The notes under the pieces were generated by a model. That model ran no database searches. It saw only the letters and a list, made by a program, of their open reading frames with translations, and was not told the origin of the DNA. From the NCBI GenBank assembly GCA_030697365.1, contig JAUYQH010000042.1, forward strand, positions 1 through 58,886: a stretch of 58,886 bases of DNA, given 5' to 3'. A program made the translations under genes and the position numbers. The DNA is from Novosphingobium sp. GTDB taxonomy: Bacteria > Pseudomonadota > Alphaproteobacteria > Sphingomonadales > Sphingomonadaceae. Of this stretch, positions 9,045-18,450 are shown in pieces (position 1 is the first letter of the stretch; each line of letters opens with the position of its first letter).

Positions 9045-9790
9045 GGCTTGGCCCCAGGTGCTGTGAAGGCCGCGCGCTGGCGAGCCGCATCCTTGTCGAA
9101 CCCGGCGTTGCGCATGAGCTCGTGGTTGAGGCCCTGGGTCAGCGGCAGGCCATCGGTGTCGTAGACCAGGCGCTTGTTTTCGGCGTTGCTATGCCAGCTG
9201 TTGCCCAGGATCGTTTTGCACAACGCGAGCACAGCCTCGTCGAGCTCTGCGTCGGCGACGCACAGGTTGGCAAGGCCCATCGCCGCCGCCTGCGCCCCGG
9301 TATAAGGCTGGCAGGTCAGCATCATCTCGAGCGCCTTGGCCTGGCCGACGCGGCGCGGCAGGCGTTGCGACAGCCCCCAGCCGGGGACCAGGCCCCACTT
9401 GCCATGGGTATCGGCGAACCGCGCGGATTTGGCGGCGACGATGAAATCGGCGCTCAGCGCGAGTTCGAGCCCGCCGGTGTAGCAAGTCCCCTCGACCGCC
9501 GCGATCACCGGCTGGCGCAGGCGGGTCAGGCGTTCGAGCGTCAGCAATTCCTGGCGCAGCCATCCGAGCGCGTCGGCATGCGGCGCCGCCTTGAGATCGT
9601 GTCCGGCGCAAAAGTGCCCGCCCGATCCGCGCAGCACCACGACGCCGATCGAGGTATCGCTTTCCAGCGCCGCGACATGATCGCGAAACGCGCGAAACAG
9701 CGCGCGGTCGATCGCGTTGCGTTTGTCGGGGCGGTTGAGCGTCAGGGTTGCGATTCCCCCTTCGTCGCGGCGCAGGACGAGGTCGCTCAT
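9041..9790 (-). CDS. enoyl-CoA hydratase/isomerase (crotonase family)
   Basis: A 249-aa crotonase, expected to hydrate or isomerise an enoyl-CoA. Start chosen at MSDLVLRRDEGGIATLTLNR (ATG at 9790); this overlaps the SDR stop by 4 nt and matches normal crotonase length, while the longer frame upstream is a shadow of the SDR gene. The oxyanion-hole segments are GSGGHFCAGHDLKA and EGTCYTGGLELALSADF. C-terminally, AFTAPGAKP ends just at the next start. Translationally coupled on both sides. Confidence 0.92.
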   Translation of the reverse strand: MSDLVLRRDEGGIATLTLNRPDKRNAIDRALFRAFRDHVAALESDTSIGVVVLRGSGGHFCAGHDLKAAPHADALGWLRQELLTLERLTRLRQPVIAAVEGTCYTGGLELALSADFIVAAKSARFADTHGKWGLVPGWGLSQRLPRRVGQAKALEMMLTCQPYTGAQAAAMGLANLCVADAELDEAVLALCKTILGNSWHSNAENKRLVYDTDGLPLTQGLNHELMRNAGFDKDAARQRAAFTAPGAKP

Positions 9791-10698
9791 GGATCGTCTC
9801 CGCGCACGCTGGCGACTGCCTGCGCCGCGCTGCCGCGCTCGCGTGCGGCCTTGCCGAACTGTTCGCGGATCGGCACGAACTCCGGCATGACCAGGCTGCG
9901 TCGCAGCCAGTTGGCGCCGTCGATCACCAGCGTGTGGCCCGATATGTAGACCGCATAGGGGCTGCACAGGTAGGTGGCCGCCCAGCCGAGCTCGCGGATC
10001 ACCCCGACGCGTTGGGCGGGGATCGTCCGGTCGGCACTTTCGCCGACGCGGTGGCTGGTCATGTGCTCGGGCAGGTCGTCGTGGGGAAAGCGGCCCGGCG
10101 CGAGGCAATTGACACGGATTCCGTCGGGTGCCCATTCCACCGCGAGGCTCTGGGTGAGGTTGGTCACCCCGGCCTTGGCCGCGGCCGAATGCGCGGTGCC
10201 GGGCCCGCCGGTCCAGCTGTAGGTCGCCCCGATGTTGAGGATCGCGCCCGGCTGCGCCGCGGCCATTCGCCGCAGCGCGAACTCGCGGCTGCAGTTGTAG
10301 GTGCCGTTGAGCACGATATCGACCACTGTGCGAAAGCCGTTGGGGGTCATCTCCTCGGCGGCGGCGGGAAAGTTGCCCGCCGCATTGTTGATCAGGACAT
10401 CGACCGGGCCAAGCCGCTGCTCGATTTCGTCGAACGCGCGCGCGATCGCCTCGGGATCGCGGACATCGCAGGCTATGCCAGCCGCCTTGCCGCCGATTGC
10501 CTCGATTGCCGCGATCCCGGCCGCGAGGTGTTCGGGCTTTCGGCTGAGCACCGCGATTTTGGCTCCGAGACGGGCAAACTCCAGCGCCATGCCTTTGCCC
10601 AACCCGGTTCCGCCGCCGGTCACGGCGATGACTTGGCCTTCATAAGCTCCGGCGGGGAGAGCGGAGGCGCCAAGCGGCGGCGGATCGGGCAGGGCCAT
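9787..10698 (-). CDS. SDR-family oxidoreductase, 2,4-dienoyl-CoA reductase-like
   Basis: A 303-aa short-chain dehydrogenase. Start taken at MALPDPPPLG (ATG at 10698), two bases after the upstream crotonase stop. The nucleotide-binding motif is TGGGTGLGKGMALEFARLG; NNAAGNFPA is the structural NAG region. The usual catalytic Tyr-Lys is replaced by a segment reading SWTGGPGTAHSAAAKAGV, with Lys kept and Tyr changed to His or Ser. That matches dienoyl-CoA reductases (DECR/FadH-like SDRs), which lack the classic Tyr. It probably handles an unsaturated acyl-CoA intermediate in the same pathway. Confidence 0.87.
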   Translation of the reverse strand: MALPDPPPLGASALPAGAYEGQVIAVTGGGTGLGKGMALEFARLGAKIAVLSRKPEHLAAGIAAIEAIGGKAAGIACDVRDPEAIARAFDEIEQRLGPVDVLINNAAGNFPAAAEEMTPNGFRTVVDIVLNGTYNCSREFALRRMAAAQPGAILNIGATYSWTGGPGTAHSAAAKAGVTNLTQSLAVEWAPDGIRVNCLAPGRFPHDDLPEHMTSHRVGESADRTIPAQRVGVIRELGWAATYLCSPYAVYISGHTLVIDGANWLRRSLVMPEFVPIREQFGKAARERGSAAQAVASVRGDDP

Positions 10699-10700
10699 CG

Positions 10701-11480
10701 TCAGTTTCCCTTGTAAACAGGCGCGCGCTTCTCGCGGCGGGCGGCGCGCGCCTCGTGGTAGTCGGCGGTCTGGAACAGCGCGGTCTGCGCGAGCAGTTCG
10801 GCGCGGGTCCCGGCGCGAATCGCGGGGCCGTGCATCATATCGATCATCTGCTTGGCCATCGCCAGGTTGATCGGGGGCTTGGCTGCCAGTTCGGACGCCA
10901 GTTCGAGCGCCGCGGCGTCGAGTTCGCCTGGCTCGACGACGAGGTCGATCGCACCCCACGCCAGCGCGGTCGCGGCATCGATCCGCCGTCCGCTCATGAT
11001 CATATACTTGGCGCGCGACGGGCCGACGAGTGCGGTCAGCAGCTGGGTGCCGCCGGTGTCGGGCAAAAGCCCATAGTCGATCTCCGGCAGGCCCATGGTC
11101 AGGGTGGTGTCGCTGATCCGCATGTCGCAGGCCAGCGCCATCTCGCACCCGCCGCCGATCGCAGCGCCCTTGACCGCGGCGACGATCGGCTTGGTCGAAT
11201 CCATCATCCGCAAACGCGAATCCTGGTGGCGGCGGACGAAGTGGAAGTCGCTCTCGGCGCGCGCGCGATGCCCCAACACGCTGGTGTCCCGCCCCGAACA
11301 GAAGCTCTTGCCTTCGGCGCGCAGAAGGATCGCGGACACTCCGGGATCATCGAGCGCAGCGTAGAGCGTGCCGTGGAATACATCGGACATCTCATCATCC
11401 ATCGCGTTGTGACGCGCCGGCCGGTTGAGCGTGACGATCGCCAGTGCGGCGCGGTCTTCGCGGCGGACAACATCAGACAT
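10701..11480 (-). CDS. enoyl-CoA hydratase/isomerase family protein
   Basis: A 259-aa crotonase and first gene of the - arm. Motifs: RAEGKSFCSGRDTSVLGH and KGAAIGGGCEMALACDMRIS, which form the oxyanion hole and CoA-binding site, then PEIDYGLLPDTGGTQLLTAL. The ATG at 11480 follows a good ribosome binding site (GGAGAGAG, 6 bases before ATG). Five genes (this one to the short ACAD) follow with gaps of -4 to +4 nt, so the arm is one operon. Substrate unknown. Confidence 0.92.
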   Translation of the reverse strand: MSDVVRREDRAALAIVTLNRPARHNAMDDEMSDVFHGTLYAALDDPGVSAILLRAEGKSFCSGRDTSVLGHRARAESDFHFVRRHQDSRLRMMDSTKPIVAAVKGAAIGGGCEMALACDMRISDTTLTMGLPEIDYGLLPDTGGTQLLTALVGPSRAKYMIMSGRRIDAATALAWGAIDLVVEPGELDAAALELASELAAKPPINLAMAKQMIDMMHGPAIRAGTRAELLAQTALFQTADYHEARAARREKRAPVYKGN

Positions 11481-11630
11481 GGCGGGCTCTCTCCGGCGGC
11501 GACGTGGCGAGTGTTATGGCGACAGGTATAGGTGGTCTCATGCAGGTGCTGCATCCAGATCACGGCTAGGCACTCCGCTTGCTGGGTTCCTCTTTCCCAA
11601 ACAGTCCTTTACTGGGCAATTGGCTCACCT

Positions 11631-11660
11631 CTTACACCAGGTAATATATCTGTCTAGGCT
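11631..11660 (-). promoter_or_regulatory. candidate promoter/operator of the - arm
   Basis: Read on the - strand there is TAGACA, 16 bases, then TAAGAG. The spacer contains ATATTACCTGGT (11647 to 11636), a 10/12 match to the operator-like sequence in the same relative place at 3501-3512. It lies about 150 bp upstream of the first crotonase. The promoter elements are weaker than at 3493. The shared spacer motif is the stronger argument for co-regulation of both arms. Confidence 0.4.
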
Positions 11661-12426
11661 TACCGCCATGCCATGCCAAGCATCGGCCTTCCACATGCCC
11701 TCGCACTTTTTACAGGGTAGCGCGTGCGTGAATAGACGGCCGGGGGGACGATGGATCCCTCAGTTAACAGCGTCGGCGCCTCGACGCTGGTCTGCGCCGC
11801 GCTGACCGGCGAGATCCCGGACGGTCCGGTGACATTGCTGCCGAACAATCTGGGCAGGGTGCAACGGCTCTTGCCCGTCGCCCGTCATAAGTTCGCCGAC
11901 GACCACGAAGTTGCGGTCCTCGATCTCGCCGGGGCACCGTAAACCCGGTGGGAATCGATCTATGCCTACCCCTATGGCCGTTTGCCGAACGTCCGACCTG
12001 TTCCGCGGCCAGCGCTTCGCGGTCGGCGCCGGGCTTCTACGGCAATGGCTGCGGGTCGCGCTGGCTGCGGATGCGTGGCGGCCGCGTAAAGCGTCACCGC
12101 GTTGATGGTCGATCACGTTAACAATTGGCGGTCGATCTCCACCAGTTCAACGGCGGAAGGGGGACACCGCCGAGCACCAGCTGCACTTCTTCACATATCG
12201 CCTGCGCGCGCCCCAGGCCGAGTAGGGGGCGCATTCCGCGGCGAGCGCGGTTTACGATCACCATTGGGCCAGCTGCCCCAAAACGACCGAGCTCTTGTTG
12301 AAGCCTGGGGAGCCCGCAAACGAAAGTTGGGGAATAGCGTTCAACTGGATCAAAGTGGCGCCGCGTTTTACATAATCTATATATCAATTCGGAACAAATA
12401 AGGAACTTGGATGATCCTTAAGTAAC
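11661..12426. other. 766-bp region without a recognised gene; probable gene debris
   Basis: Begins after the - arm promoter and ends at the CopG-like gene. The best open frame is 11751-11942 on + (63 codons, start MDPSVNSVGASTLVCAALTG, preceded by a run of six G); the frame after its stop still reads protein-like (WESIYAYPYGRLPNVRPV), suggesting a gene broken by stops and frameshifts. A second open frame (12118-12387, -) matches nothing I know. Bases 12360-12420 are unusually AT-rich. In intact elements of this type trbB and other mating-pair genes would follow the CopG-like gene here, so this is probably the scar where the element was truncated. Confidence 0.4.
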
Positions 12427-12828
12427 TCAAGGGACTCTTCGGATGCCATCTGGGGTCAGCCGCTCTCCCGCGTCGAGCCGTCGCGCCAGTGCTTCAACGA
12501 AGGAATTATAGCGCTCGAGGCCTTTCGTTTGGGAGGCCGCCATAGCGGAATCCGGCAGCGGGGGATTGGCCGTTAGCCAAAATCGAACAAACAATGCCAA
12601 GGCCTCATTTCCTACTTCCACGTGACGATCAAGTTGCTCGAGCTGGCGCAAGACTCGGTCAATCCGCCTGCTAAACGCTGCTTCCATTCGCTCCGATCCA
12701 TCGGGCGACAGAAACGACAGCAGCGCCGCCTCGACGATCTCAGCCTGCGATGCGCGCTTGCGGATCGCATAATCGGCGAGCTGGCTTGCAGTCGCCGGAG
12801 ACAGCCTGAAGGTGTGCTTGGATTTCAC
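12427..12828 (-). CDS. CopG/ribbon-helix-helix-like protein of the transfer region
   Basis: A 133-aa protein with an N-terminal ribbon-helix-helix-like segment (KHTFRLSPATASQLADYAIR, then KRASQAEIVEAALLSFL) and a helical C-terminal part. GTG start overlapping the traG stop by 4 nt (GTGA), so it is co-translated with traG. Genes in this position, between traG and trbB in sphingomonad and rhizobial conjugative elements, are annotated as CopG-family regulators. It could bind DNA at the transfer operon or assist the relaxosome. Nothing recognisable of the trb operon follows it. Confidence 0.8.
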   Translation of the reverse strand: MKSKHTFRLSPATASQLADYAIRKRASQAEIVEAALLSFLSPDGSERMEAAFSRRIDRVLRQLEQLDRHVEVGNEALALFVRFWLTANPPLPDSAMAASQTKGLERYNSFVEALARRLDAGERLTPDGIRRVP

Positions 12829-14810
12829 AGCTCGATTCCGTCAGCCGGATCGAGCGAAGCCTGTCTTGCGTTCGCGGCCATCCGGGCGCGCAGCCGCTCC
12901 GATGAAGCAGCATCGCCATCCGAATCGCTCTCATCATGGAATTCGAACTCGTTGGCAGGCGGCTTCGCAGCCACTCCGACCTCGATGTGTTGGGGAAGCT
13001 CGGGCTCGCGACGCACGCCTCCGTCGGCCTCATCCTCGTATTGGCGGGTGGCTTCTTCAGGCTCCTGCATGGGTTGGGGCGCAGAAAGACCGGTCCAGTC
13101 ATCGTTGGGCCGATCGACGCGCGGGTTGAGGGTGGGTGTTGGCGGCGTCTGGATGCGTTGCTGCAGACGCGGATCCGCATAATAGCGAACCTTCTTTGCC
13201 CTGATCGGCGGAGCTCCCGATAGCATGACGATCTCGTCGGTGTCCGGCAGCTGCAGAACCTCGCCTTGCGTGAGCAAGGGCCGCGAGGTTTCCGAGCGGG
13301 ACACCATCAGGTGCCCGAGCCACGGCGACAGCCGATGCCCGGCGTAATTCTTCATAGAGCGCTGCTCGGTGGCGGTGCCCAGCGATTCCGATACGCGCTT
13401 GGCGGTGCGCTCGTCGTTGGTCGCGAATGCGACCCGGACGTGACAATTGTCGAGGATCGAGTTTTGGGATCCGTACGCGCGCTCGATCTGGTTCAGCGAT
13501 TGAGCGATCAGGAAGGATTTCAAACCGTAGCCCGCCATGAAAGCCAGCGCGCCTTCGAAGAAATCGAGGCGGCCGAGCGCCGGAAACTCGTCGAGCATGA
13601 GCAGCAAGCAATGACGTCCCTGCTTGACCTCGAGCTCCTCGGTCAGCCGCCGACCGATCTGATTGAGCATGAGGCGGATCAGCGGTTTGGTGCGGCTGAT
13701 ATCCGAAGGCGGCACGACCAGGTACAGCGATACGGGTCGTTTGGCCGCGACGAGATCGGCGATGCGCCAGTCGGAACGGCTGGTCACGCTGGCGACGACA
13801 GGGTCGCGGTAGAGAGTCAGGAACGACGTCGCGGTCGAAAACACGCCCGAGCGCTCATTTTCGGACTTTTTCAACAGATCCCCGGCAATGTCCGCGATGA
13901 CGGGATGCGGTCCGGCGTCACCAAGATGGGGCGCCACGATCATCGCCTTGAGCGTTGCCTCGATCGAGCGGTTGGGATTCGACAGAAAGGCGGCGACACC
14001 TGCAAGTGTCTTTCCGCGCTCGGCGTAGAGAACGTGGAGGATGGCGCCCACCAGGAGCGCGTGGCCCGTCTTTTCCCAGTGGTTTCTTTTCTCTAGGCTT
14101 CCCTCCGGATCGACCAGCACGTCGGCGATGTTCTGGACATCGCGCACTTCGAGATTGCCGCGCCGGACCTCAAGGAGTGGATTGTAGGCCGCCGAGGCCA
14201 TATTGGTCGGATCGAACAGCAGCACCCGGCTGAACCCCGAGCGAAACCCCGCGGTCAGTTTCCAGTTTTCGCCCTTGATGTCGTGGACGATCGTGGACTC
14301 GGGCCAGGTGAGCAGCGTGGGAACGACAAGCCCGACGCCCTTGCCGGAGCGGGTGGGCGCGAAGCAGAGCACATGCTCGGGACCATCGTGACGCAAGTAG
14401 CTGTTGTTGAACTTGCCGAGCACCACGCCCTCGTCGCCGAGCAGTCCCGCCTTGGCCACATCGCTGCGGGAAGCCCAGCGGGCCGAACCGTAGGTTTTCG
14501 AGGCCTTCGCTTCGCGGCCTCGCCAGACCGACATGGTAATAGCGACCACGATCGCAACGAACCCGCCCGAGGTGGCGATCATTCCGCCGGTCTCGAACAC
14601 TTCGGGCGCATAAGCATCGTAGAAGAACCACCACCAGAAAATGTCGTAAGGCCGATAAAGCGGATGGCCGAGGGCTGTGAACCAGGGCGCTCCCAGCTCG
14701 GGTTGAAATCCCAGAGCAGAAGCCGTCCACTGCGTAGCGACCCAGGCACCCGCGATGATGATCGACGCAACTGCCAGAACCTGGCCCCAAAGGATTCTTG
14801 CTGCGGTCAT
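12825..14810 (-). CDS. traG: TraG/VirD4-family conjugative coupling protein
   Basis: A 661-aa type IV coupling protein, an inner-membrane ATPase that delivers the relaxase-DNA complex to the mating channel. Start taken at MTAARILWGQ (ATG at 14810), directly before the first of two N-terminal membrane helices (about residues 8-30 and 75-95); the frame runs 18 codons further up. Walker A is PTRSGKGVG (Lys157) and Walker B is LLLMLDEFPALGR. The C-terminal 120 residues are acidic and probably disordered. It follows the relaxase gene by 170 bp. The protein seems intact, although the mating-pair (trb) genes it would need are absent here. Confidence 0.95.
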   Translation of the reverse strand: MTAARILWGQVLAVASIIIAGAWVATQWTASALGFQPELGAPWFTALGHPLYRPYDIFWWWFFYDAYAPEVFETGGMIATSGGFVAIVVAITMSVWRGREAKASKTYGSARWASRSDVAKAGLLGDEGVVLGKFNNSYLRHDGPEHVLCFAPTRSGKGVGLVVPTLLTWPESTIVHDIKGENWKLTAGFRSGFSRVLLFDPTNMASAAYNPLLEVRRGNLEVRDVQNIADVLVDPEGSLEKRNHWEKTGHALLVGAILHVLYAERGKTLAGVAAFLSNPNRSIEATLKAMIVAPHLGDAGPHPVIADIAGDLLKKSENERSGVFSTATSFLTLYRDPVVASVTSRSDWRIADLVAAKRPVSLYLVVPPSDISRTKPLIRLMLNQIGRRLTEELEVKQGRHCLLLMLDEFPALGRLDFFEGALAFMAGYGLKSFLIAQSLNQIERAYGSQNSILDNCHVRVAFATNDERTAKRVSESLGTATEQRSMKNYAGHRLSPWLGHLMVSRSETSRPLLTQGEVLQLPDTDEIVMLSGAPPIRAKKVRYYADPRLQQRIQTPPTPTLNPRVDRPNDDWTGLSAPQPMQEPEEATRQYEDEADGGVRREPELPQHIEVGVAAKPPANEFEFHDESDSDGDAASSERLRARMAANARQASLDPADGIEL

Positions 14811-14980
14811 CTGTTTGCTCCAACAATCGCAGCGGTTTTCGGGCCGCGGTCCGTGACAAGACAAGGCCGAACTACGGCATGGTGAGCAGTGGCGCGGATA
14901 CAGGAACTCTCGCGTAGTCGGCGCAGCGGCGCGAACGCACGTCAGCGAGGTCGCAAGCTCATCGGGGAACTCACTTCACG

Positions 14981-16735
14981 CTAGATCCCGATTCCCCGCG
15001 AGCGCCCAAGCGTCCACTCGATGCCGCCGCCGGTCCTGATCGTGCCGGACACTTGTTGGCCCAAATGACGCTCCAGCTGGGGTCGCCAAGGTACGAGTTC
15101 GAAGCCAAGCCCGTGGTCGATCATCGCGAACCGGCCCGAAGCCAACGTTACGCGCTCGCGATAGATGCCGGACACCGCTTCTCCCTCTGCCCGGGGCCGA
15201 TGGGAGAGGCCGGTGCGCATTGCGACAGCCTCGCGCGCGGCAGCCAATTCCCGCGAGCGCAATGTGTCCAGCAAGTCTCGCGCGAGCACGATGCGGCCTG
15301 CGCGGTGCGAGGCAAGGCCTTCGGAGACCAGGTGCTCGGCGCGATCGACCTTCGCCTGCTCGATCGTCAAACCGAAGCCGCCGCCGGTCGCCACGGGATC
15401 GGGCGACACCAGTTGCCGGTCGAGCCAGGTCGCTCCTTGCGCGACGACCTGCTCGTTCAACGTCAGGTCGGACTGGACCCAAAGCGATTGTCCCCGCCGA
15501 CCGCGCCGATCGGTCCAGGTGCGCACCTCGACGATCGCGCCCGGTGCGGCATCGCCGGTCTGCTCGAGATCGGCGAAGCGCAGATGATGCACTTTCCCGT
15601 CGGCGCCATCCACGACCGCATAGGCTTGCCCCGCCAACTCGTCATGGAGGCCGCGTTCGACCAGGCGACCGGTGACTTTTTCGCCGGTCCCACTTTCGTG
15701 CATCGCAAACCGCCCAGGATCGGGATCGACGCCGAGCCCGGTCATCGCCCGGTGCATGGTCTGGATGATGTCGCCACGCGCCGCGAGCTGCCGCAATGTC
15801 GGCTCGACATCCGGCTTGAGCATCCAGCAGCCGGGAGCGATCTGTGTCGCCAGGCCCATCCGCTCGAGCTTGCCGGCGCGCGCGATCAGATGCCGCTCGA
15901 TGTCGGCCTGCGGGCGCGACGGGTCGGGGCGAAGATCGATGACGCCACCGAGTTGGTCGGCCATGCGCCGCAACCGCCGGTCGAGGCTGGTCCAGCGGTC
16001 GGCATCGATCTCGCGGCGGAGCGATCGATCAATCTCGCGCTCGGTGCGCGGTCCGAGCTCGATGGTCGCGCGCTCCTCGGCGCGGGAGCGCATGCCTTCG
16101 CGGATGTAGTCCTTGTCGATGACGAGGTCGCGGCCGTCATCGGCTAGCCCTCGCACCAGGATATGGACGTGGGGGTTGTCGGTGTTCCAGTGATCGACCG
16201 CGACCCAGTCGAGGCGGGTGCCGAGATCGGCCTGCATGTCCGTCAGCAGTTCGCGCGTGAACGCGCGGACGTCAGCGAGCTCGCTGGCATCTACGGGCGA
16301 GACGATGAACCGGAAATGGTGCCGATCACCGGCGCAACGCGTCGCGAACGCCTTGCCATCTGCCGGATCCCCGCCGCTCCCGAACAGCTCGGCGTCCTTC
16401 CCGTCCCGGGTCACGCCCTCGCGCTCGAGGTACGCAACGTGGCGCGCGAGCGGGGCTGCCGAAAACCGCGACCCTGCATGCCGGACGACCCGCGCCTTGA
16501 TCAGCACGCGGCGCTGGCCCTGTCGGGTCCGCGCGCCAAGTGCGGCGCTCCGCCCGCGAGCGTGACGACCGGTTCCACGACGGCCACCGCTGGCAAGGCC
16601 GACGCGTCCGGCCTTGTTGGACAACGCGCGGACCTGGGCAACGAGCGACTTGTGCTTGCCGGCGCGGCTACCCCGATCGCCGAGCCGTCCCGGCCTAATC
16701 TCGAAATAGTCGTCGTTCACGAGAAGAAGACCCAT
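14981..16735 (-). CDS. DUF3363-type relaxase/mobilisation nuclease
   Basis: A 584-aa relaxase that would nick at oriT and lead the transferred strand. The start MGLLLVNDDYFEIRPGRLGD is chosen because family members begin near this DDYFE-RPGR segment; a GTG four codons later (VNDDYF) is an alternative. The N-terminal part is basic. DHWNTDNPHVHILVRG contains the metal-binding histidines of motif III (H189, H191). The remainder is the DUF3363 region, ending at GRSRGIGI. The gene precedes traG in the same orientation, as in related elements. Upstream, 514 bp without a gene separate it from the IS110 transposase. Confidence 0.93.
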   Translation of the reverse strand: MGLLLVNDDYFEIRPGRLGDRGSRAGKHKSLVAQVRALSNKAGRVGLASGGRRGTGRHARGRSAALGARTRQGQRRVLIKARVVRHAGSRFSAAPLARHVAYLEREGVTRDGKDAELFGSGGDPADGKAFATRCAGDRHHFRFIVSPVDASELADVRAFTRELLTDMQADLGTRLDWVAVDHWNTDNPHVHILVRGLADDGRDLVIDKDYIREGMRSRAEERATIELGPRTEREIDRSLRREIDADRWTSLDRRLRRMADQLGGVIDLRPDPSRPQADIERHLIARAGKLERMGLATQIAPGCWMLKPDVEPTLRQLAARGDIIQTMHRAMTGLGVDPDPGRFAMHESGTGEKVTGRLVERGLHDELAGQAYAVVDGADGKVHHLRFADLEQTGDAAPGAIVEVRTWTDRRGRRGQSLWVQSDLTLNEQVVAQGATWLDRQLVSPDPVATGGGFGLTIEQAKVDRAEHLVSEGLASHRAGRIVLARDLLDTLRSRELAAAREAVAMRTGLSHRPRAEGEAVSGIYRERVTLASGRFAMIDHGLGFELVPWRPQLERHLGQQVSGTIRTGGGIEWTLGRSRGIGI

Positions 16736-17249
16736 CGATCGGGCGACGGCGCTCGAAATGGCAGAAATGCGCCGGATTCGACAAAAGTTGCCAGCCGGCC
16801 TGCCGAGCTGCTGGCGCTGAAACTCCAGCAATTCTGCCCGTCTCCACCCCCACCGACGGCGCTGCTTTTATCTTGCCCTCCTATTCGGGTTCGTTTTTCT
16901 GCAAGTCTTCGCCATCGCCATGTCTCCTCCATACCAGTAACGAGCACGCTATTCGACGCGGTACTGCAAGATCTGCTCAAGTCGTCGAGATCAGGTACGC
17001 CGTGCACTCCTCCGCGCTCATCGACGGCGGGTTCTGGCTGCACGAAGGCAGCGCTCGATCCGTCGCGGCGCATGTCGCTATCGGATTCACGGGGCAGCAT
17101 CACAGGCATTCGAGCGCGGTCCGGACGGGCCGGCCGCAGGCAAGATATCGTGCTTCCCGTATTCCTGGTCTGTACCATCTCTCTGCCGCTTGCGCGGACC
17201 TCCTCAACTGCGCCGGGCCGGTCGCCAAAGCGCGCTCGGGTTGCTCATC
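16736..17249. other. 514 bp between relaxase and IS110 transposase, no gene recognised
   Basis: An open frame on - (16717-17178) is Arg/Ser/Gly-rich with no familiar motif, and the + frames are similar shadows. The right part, next to 17250, should contain one end of the IS110-family element, which has no clear terminal inverted repeat. The left part probably holds the relaxase promoter and, by position in related elements, could hold oriT, but I could not identify a nick-site motif. Confidence 0.4.
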
Positions 17250-18450
17250 TCATGACCGGGCACGGCTTAGCCGCTGCACCTTTGCGGCGTTCCACGCGTC
17301 GATGTCGTGCTGCTCAGCCAACGGATTGCCGACGTACATCGTGCCATCGCGCCACATCGCGTGCATGACGACGGCGAGCTTGCGCGCTACCGCCACGCGC
17401 GCTTTGGCGTGGCATTTGGTCTTCGCGAGTTTCAAGCCCCAGGTCTTGACCTGATCGGTGCCCTTGAAGCGCGTGAGCATCGCGGATGCAGCCTCATAGA
17501 GCGTACGCCGCACGTCGGGATCGCCAGCCTTGCTGATGCTCCCGCGGATGTCGATCGACGTGCCCGACTGCCATCGCTTCGATGTCAGACCAAAGTACGC
17601 GGCAACGTCGCGCGAGCGGCGGAAGCGCGTCGGGTCCTCGATCGCGCTGGAGAAGCTGAGTGCGGTGATCGGACCGACGCCGGGGATCGCCATGAAGCGG
17701 CGGCAGAGCTCGTCGCGCATCGCGAGCTGCGTCGCCAGCTTGTGCAGCTCGAGGTACTCCGCCCACAGCGCAGCGCGCGCCCTCAGCATGCATTCCATCA
17801 GCCCGGCGGTCATCGGATCCGACGCTACCGCCTCGCGAACGACCTTCTCCATGCTGCGCCGACCGACCTTGCCGAGGCGGATGCCGAACGCCTTCAAAGA
17901 GTGGCGGATGGTGTTTTCGATGTCGAGTAACTTGCGCTTGAGGTTGCGGCGCTGGGTCAGCAGCAGGCGCACGCGATAGGCGGCCTCGGTCTTGATATGG
18001 GCCTGGCGGAACCAGCCGGTGCGCATGAGATGCGCGATCCCGAGCGCATCGGTCGCATCGGTCTTGTTGCGCTGGGCCTGCATCGACGCGCGCACGTGAC
18101 GCGTTTCCAGACAGACGAACGGGATGCCGATTGCTTGCAGTTCCGGGTGTAGCCACGGCGACAACGATCCGGCCTCGTGGCCGACGCGCTTCATCGTCGG
18201 TGCCCACGGCTCGAGCGCCTTGGCGATCGCGGCAGGCTCGGTGGGCACGGCAGCACGACCCAGGACTTCGCCCAGGTCGTCGACGATGCAGATCACTGTC
18301 TCCTCAATCGACACATCAAGCCCTGCAAAGCTGCTCATGACCGGTCTCCTGCGCTTCCGTTTCGGTGCGCGGGAGGCTGCGGCTGGAACGGCGGTAGGGC
18401 AACCGAGTGCGGATTCGCGGGGCGCGATCGGCCCGTCCAAGTAATGCCCG
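17200..18450 (-). mobile_element. IS110-family insertion sequence (boundaries approximate)
   Basis: Defined by the transposase at 17250-18338. IS110 elements generally lack terminal inverted repeats, so the ends cannot be fixed by eye. The upstream end must lie right of 18338 and inside the small hydrophobic gene that begins at 18556, because that gene loses its protein-like character around 18440. In this family the non-coding segment upstream of the transposase encodes the bridge RNA that pairs with donor and target DNA, so bases 18339 to about 18450 are the candidate region. Confidence 0.6.
17250..18338 (-). CDS. IS110-family transposase (DEDD recombinase)
   Basis: A 362-aa transposase. 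Start taken at MSSFAGLDVSIEETVICIVD (ATG at 18338); the extra upstream codons are non-coding element DNA. The N-terminal RuvC-like DEDD domain is seen in FAGLDVS and in NKTDATDALGIAHLMRTGW. The C-terminal transposase_20 domain is seen in MAIPGVGPITALSFSSAIED, with FRRSRDVAAYFGLTSKRWQS carrying the conserved Ser region. It appears intact. It interrupts the order of the transfer operon between lytic transglycosylase and relaxase. Confidence 0.95.
   Translation of the reverse strand: MSSFAGLDVSIEETVICIVDDLGEVLGRAAVPTEPAAIAKALEPWAPTMKRVGHEAGSLSPWLHPELQAIGIPFVCLETRHVRASMQAQRNKTDATDALGIAHLMRTGWFRQAHIKTEAAYRVRLLLTQRRNLKRKLLDIENTIRHSLKAFGIRLGKVGRRSMEKVVREAVASDPMTAGLMECMLRARAALWAEYLELHKLATQLAMRDELCRRFMAIPGVGPITALSFSSAIEDPTRFRRSRDVAAYFGLTSKRWQSGTSIDIRGSISKAGDPDVRRTLYEAASAMLTRFKGTDQVKTWGLKLAKTKCHAKARVAVARKLAVVMHAMWRDGTMYVGNPLAEQHDIDAWNAAKVQRLSRARS

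Noticed and set aside
16717..17178. 153-codon - frame upstream of the relaxase
   Set aside because: Ser/Gly/Arg-rich, no start signal, no recognisable domain; it overlaps the relaxase start.
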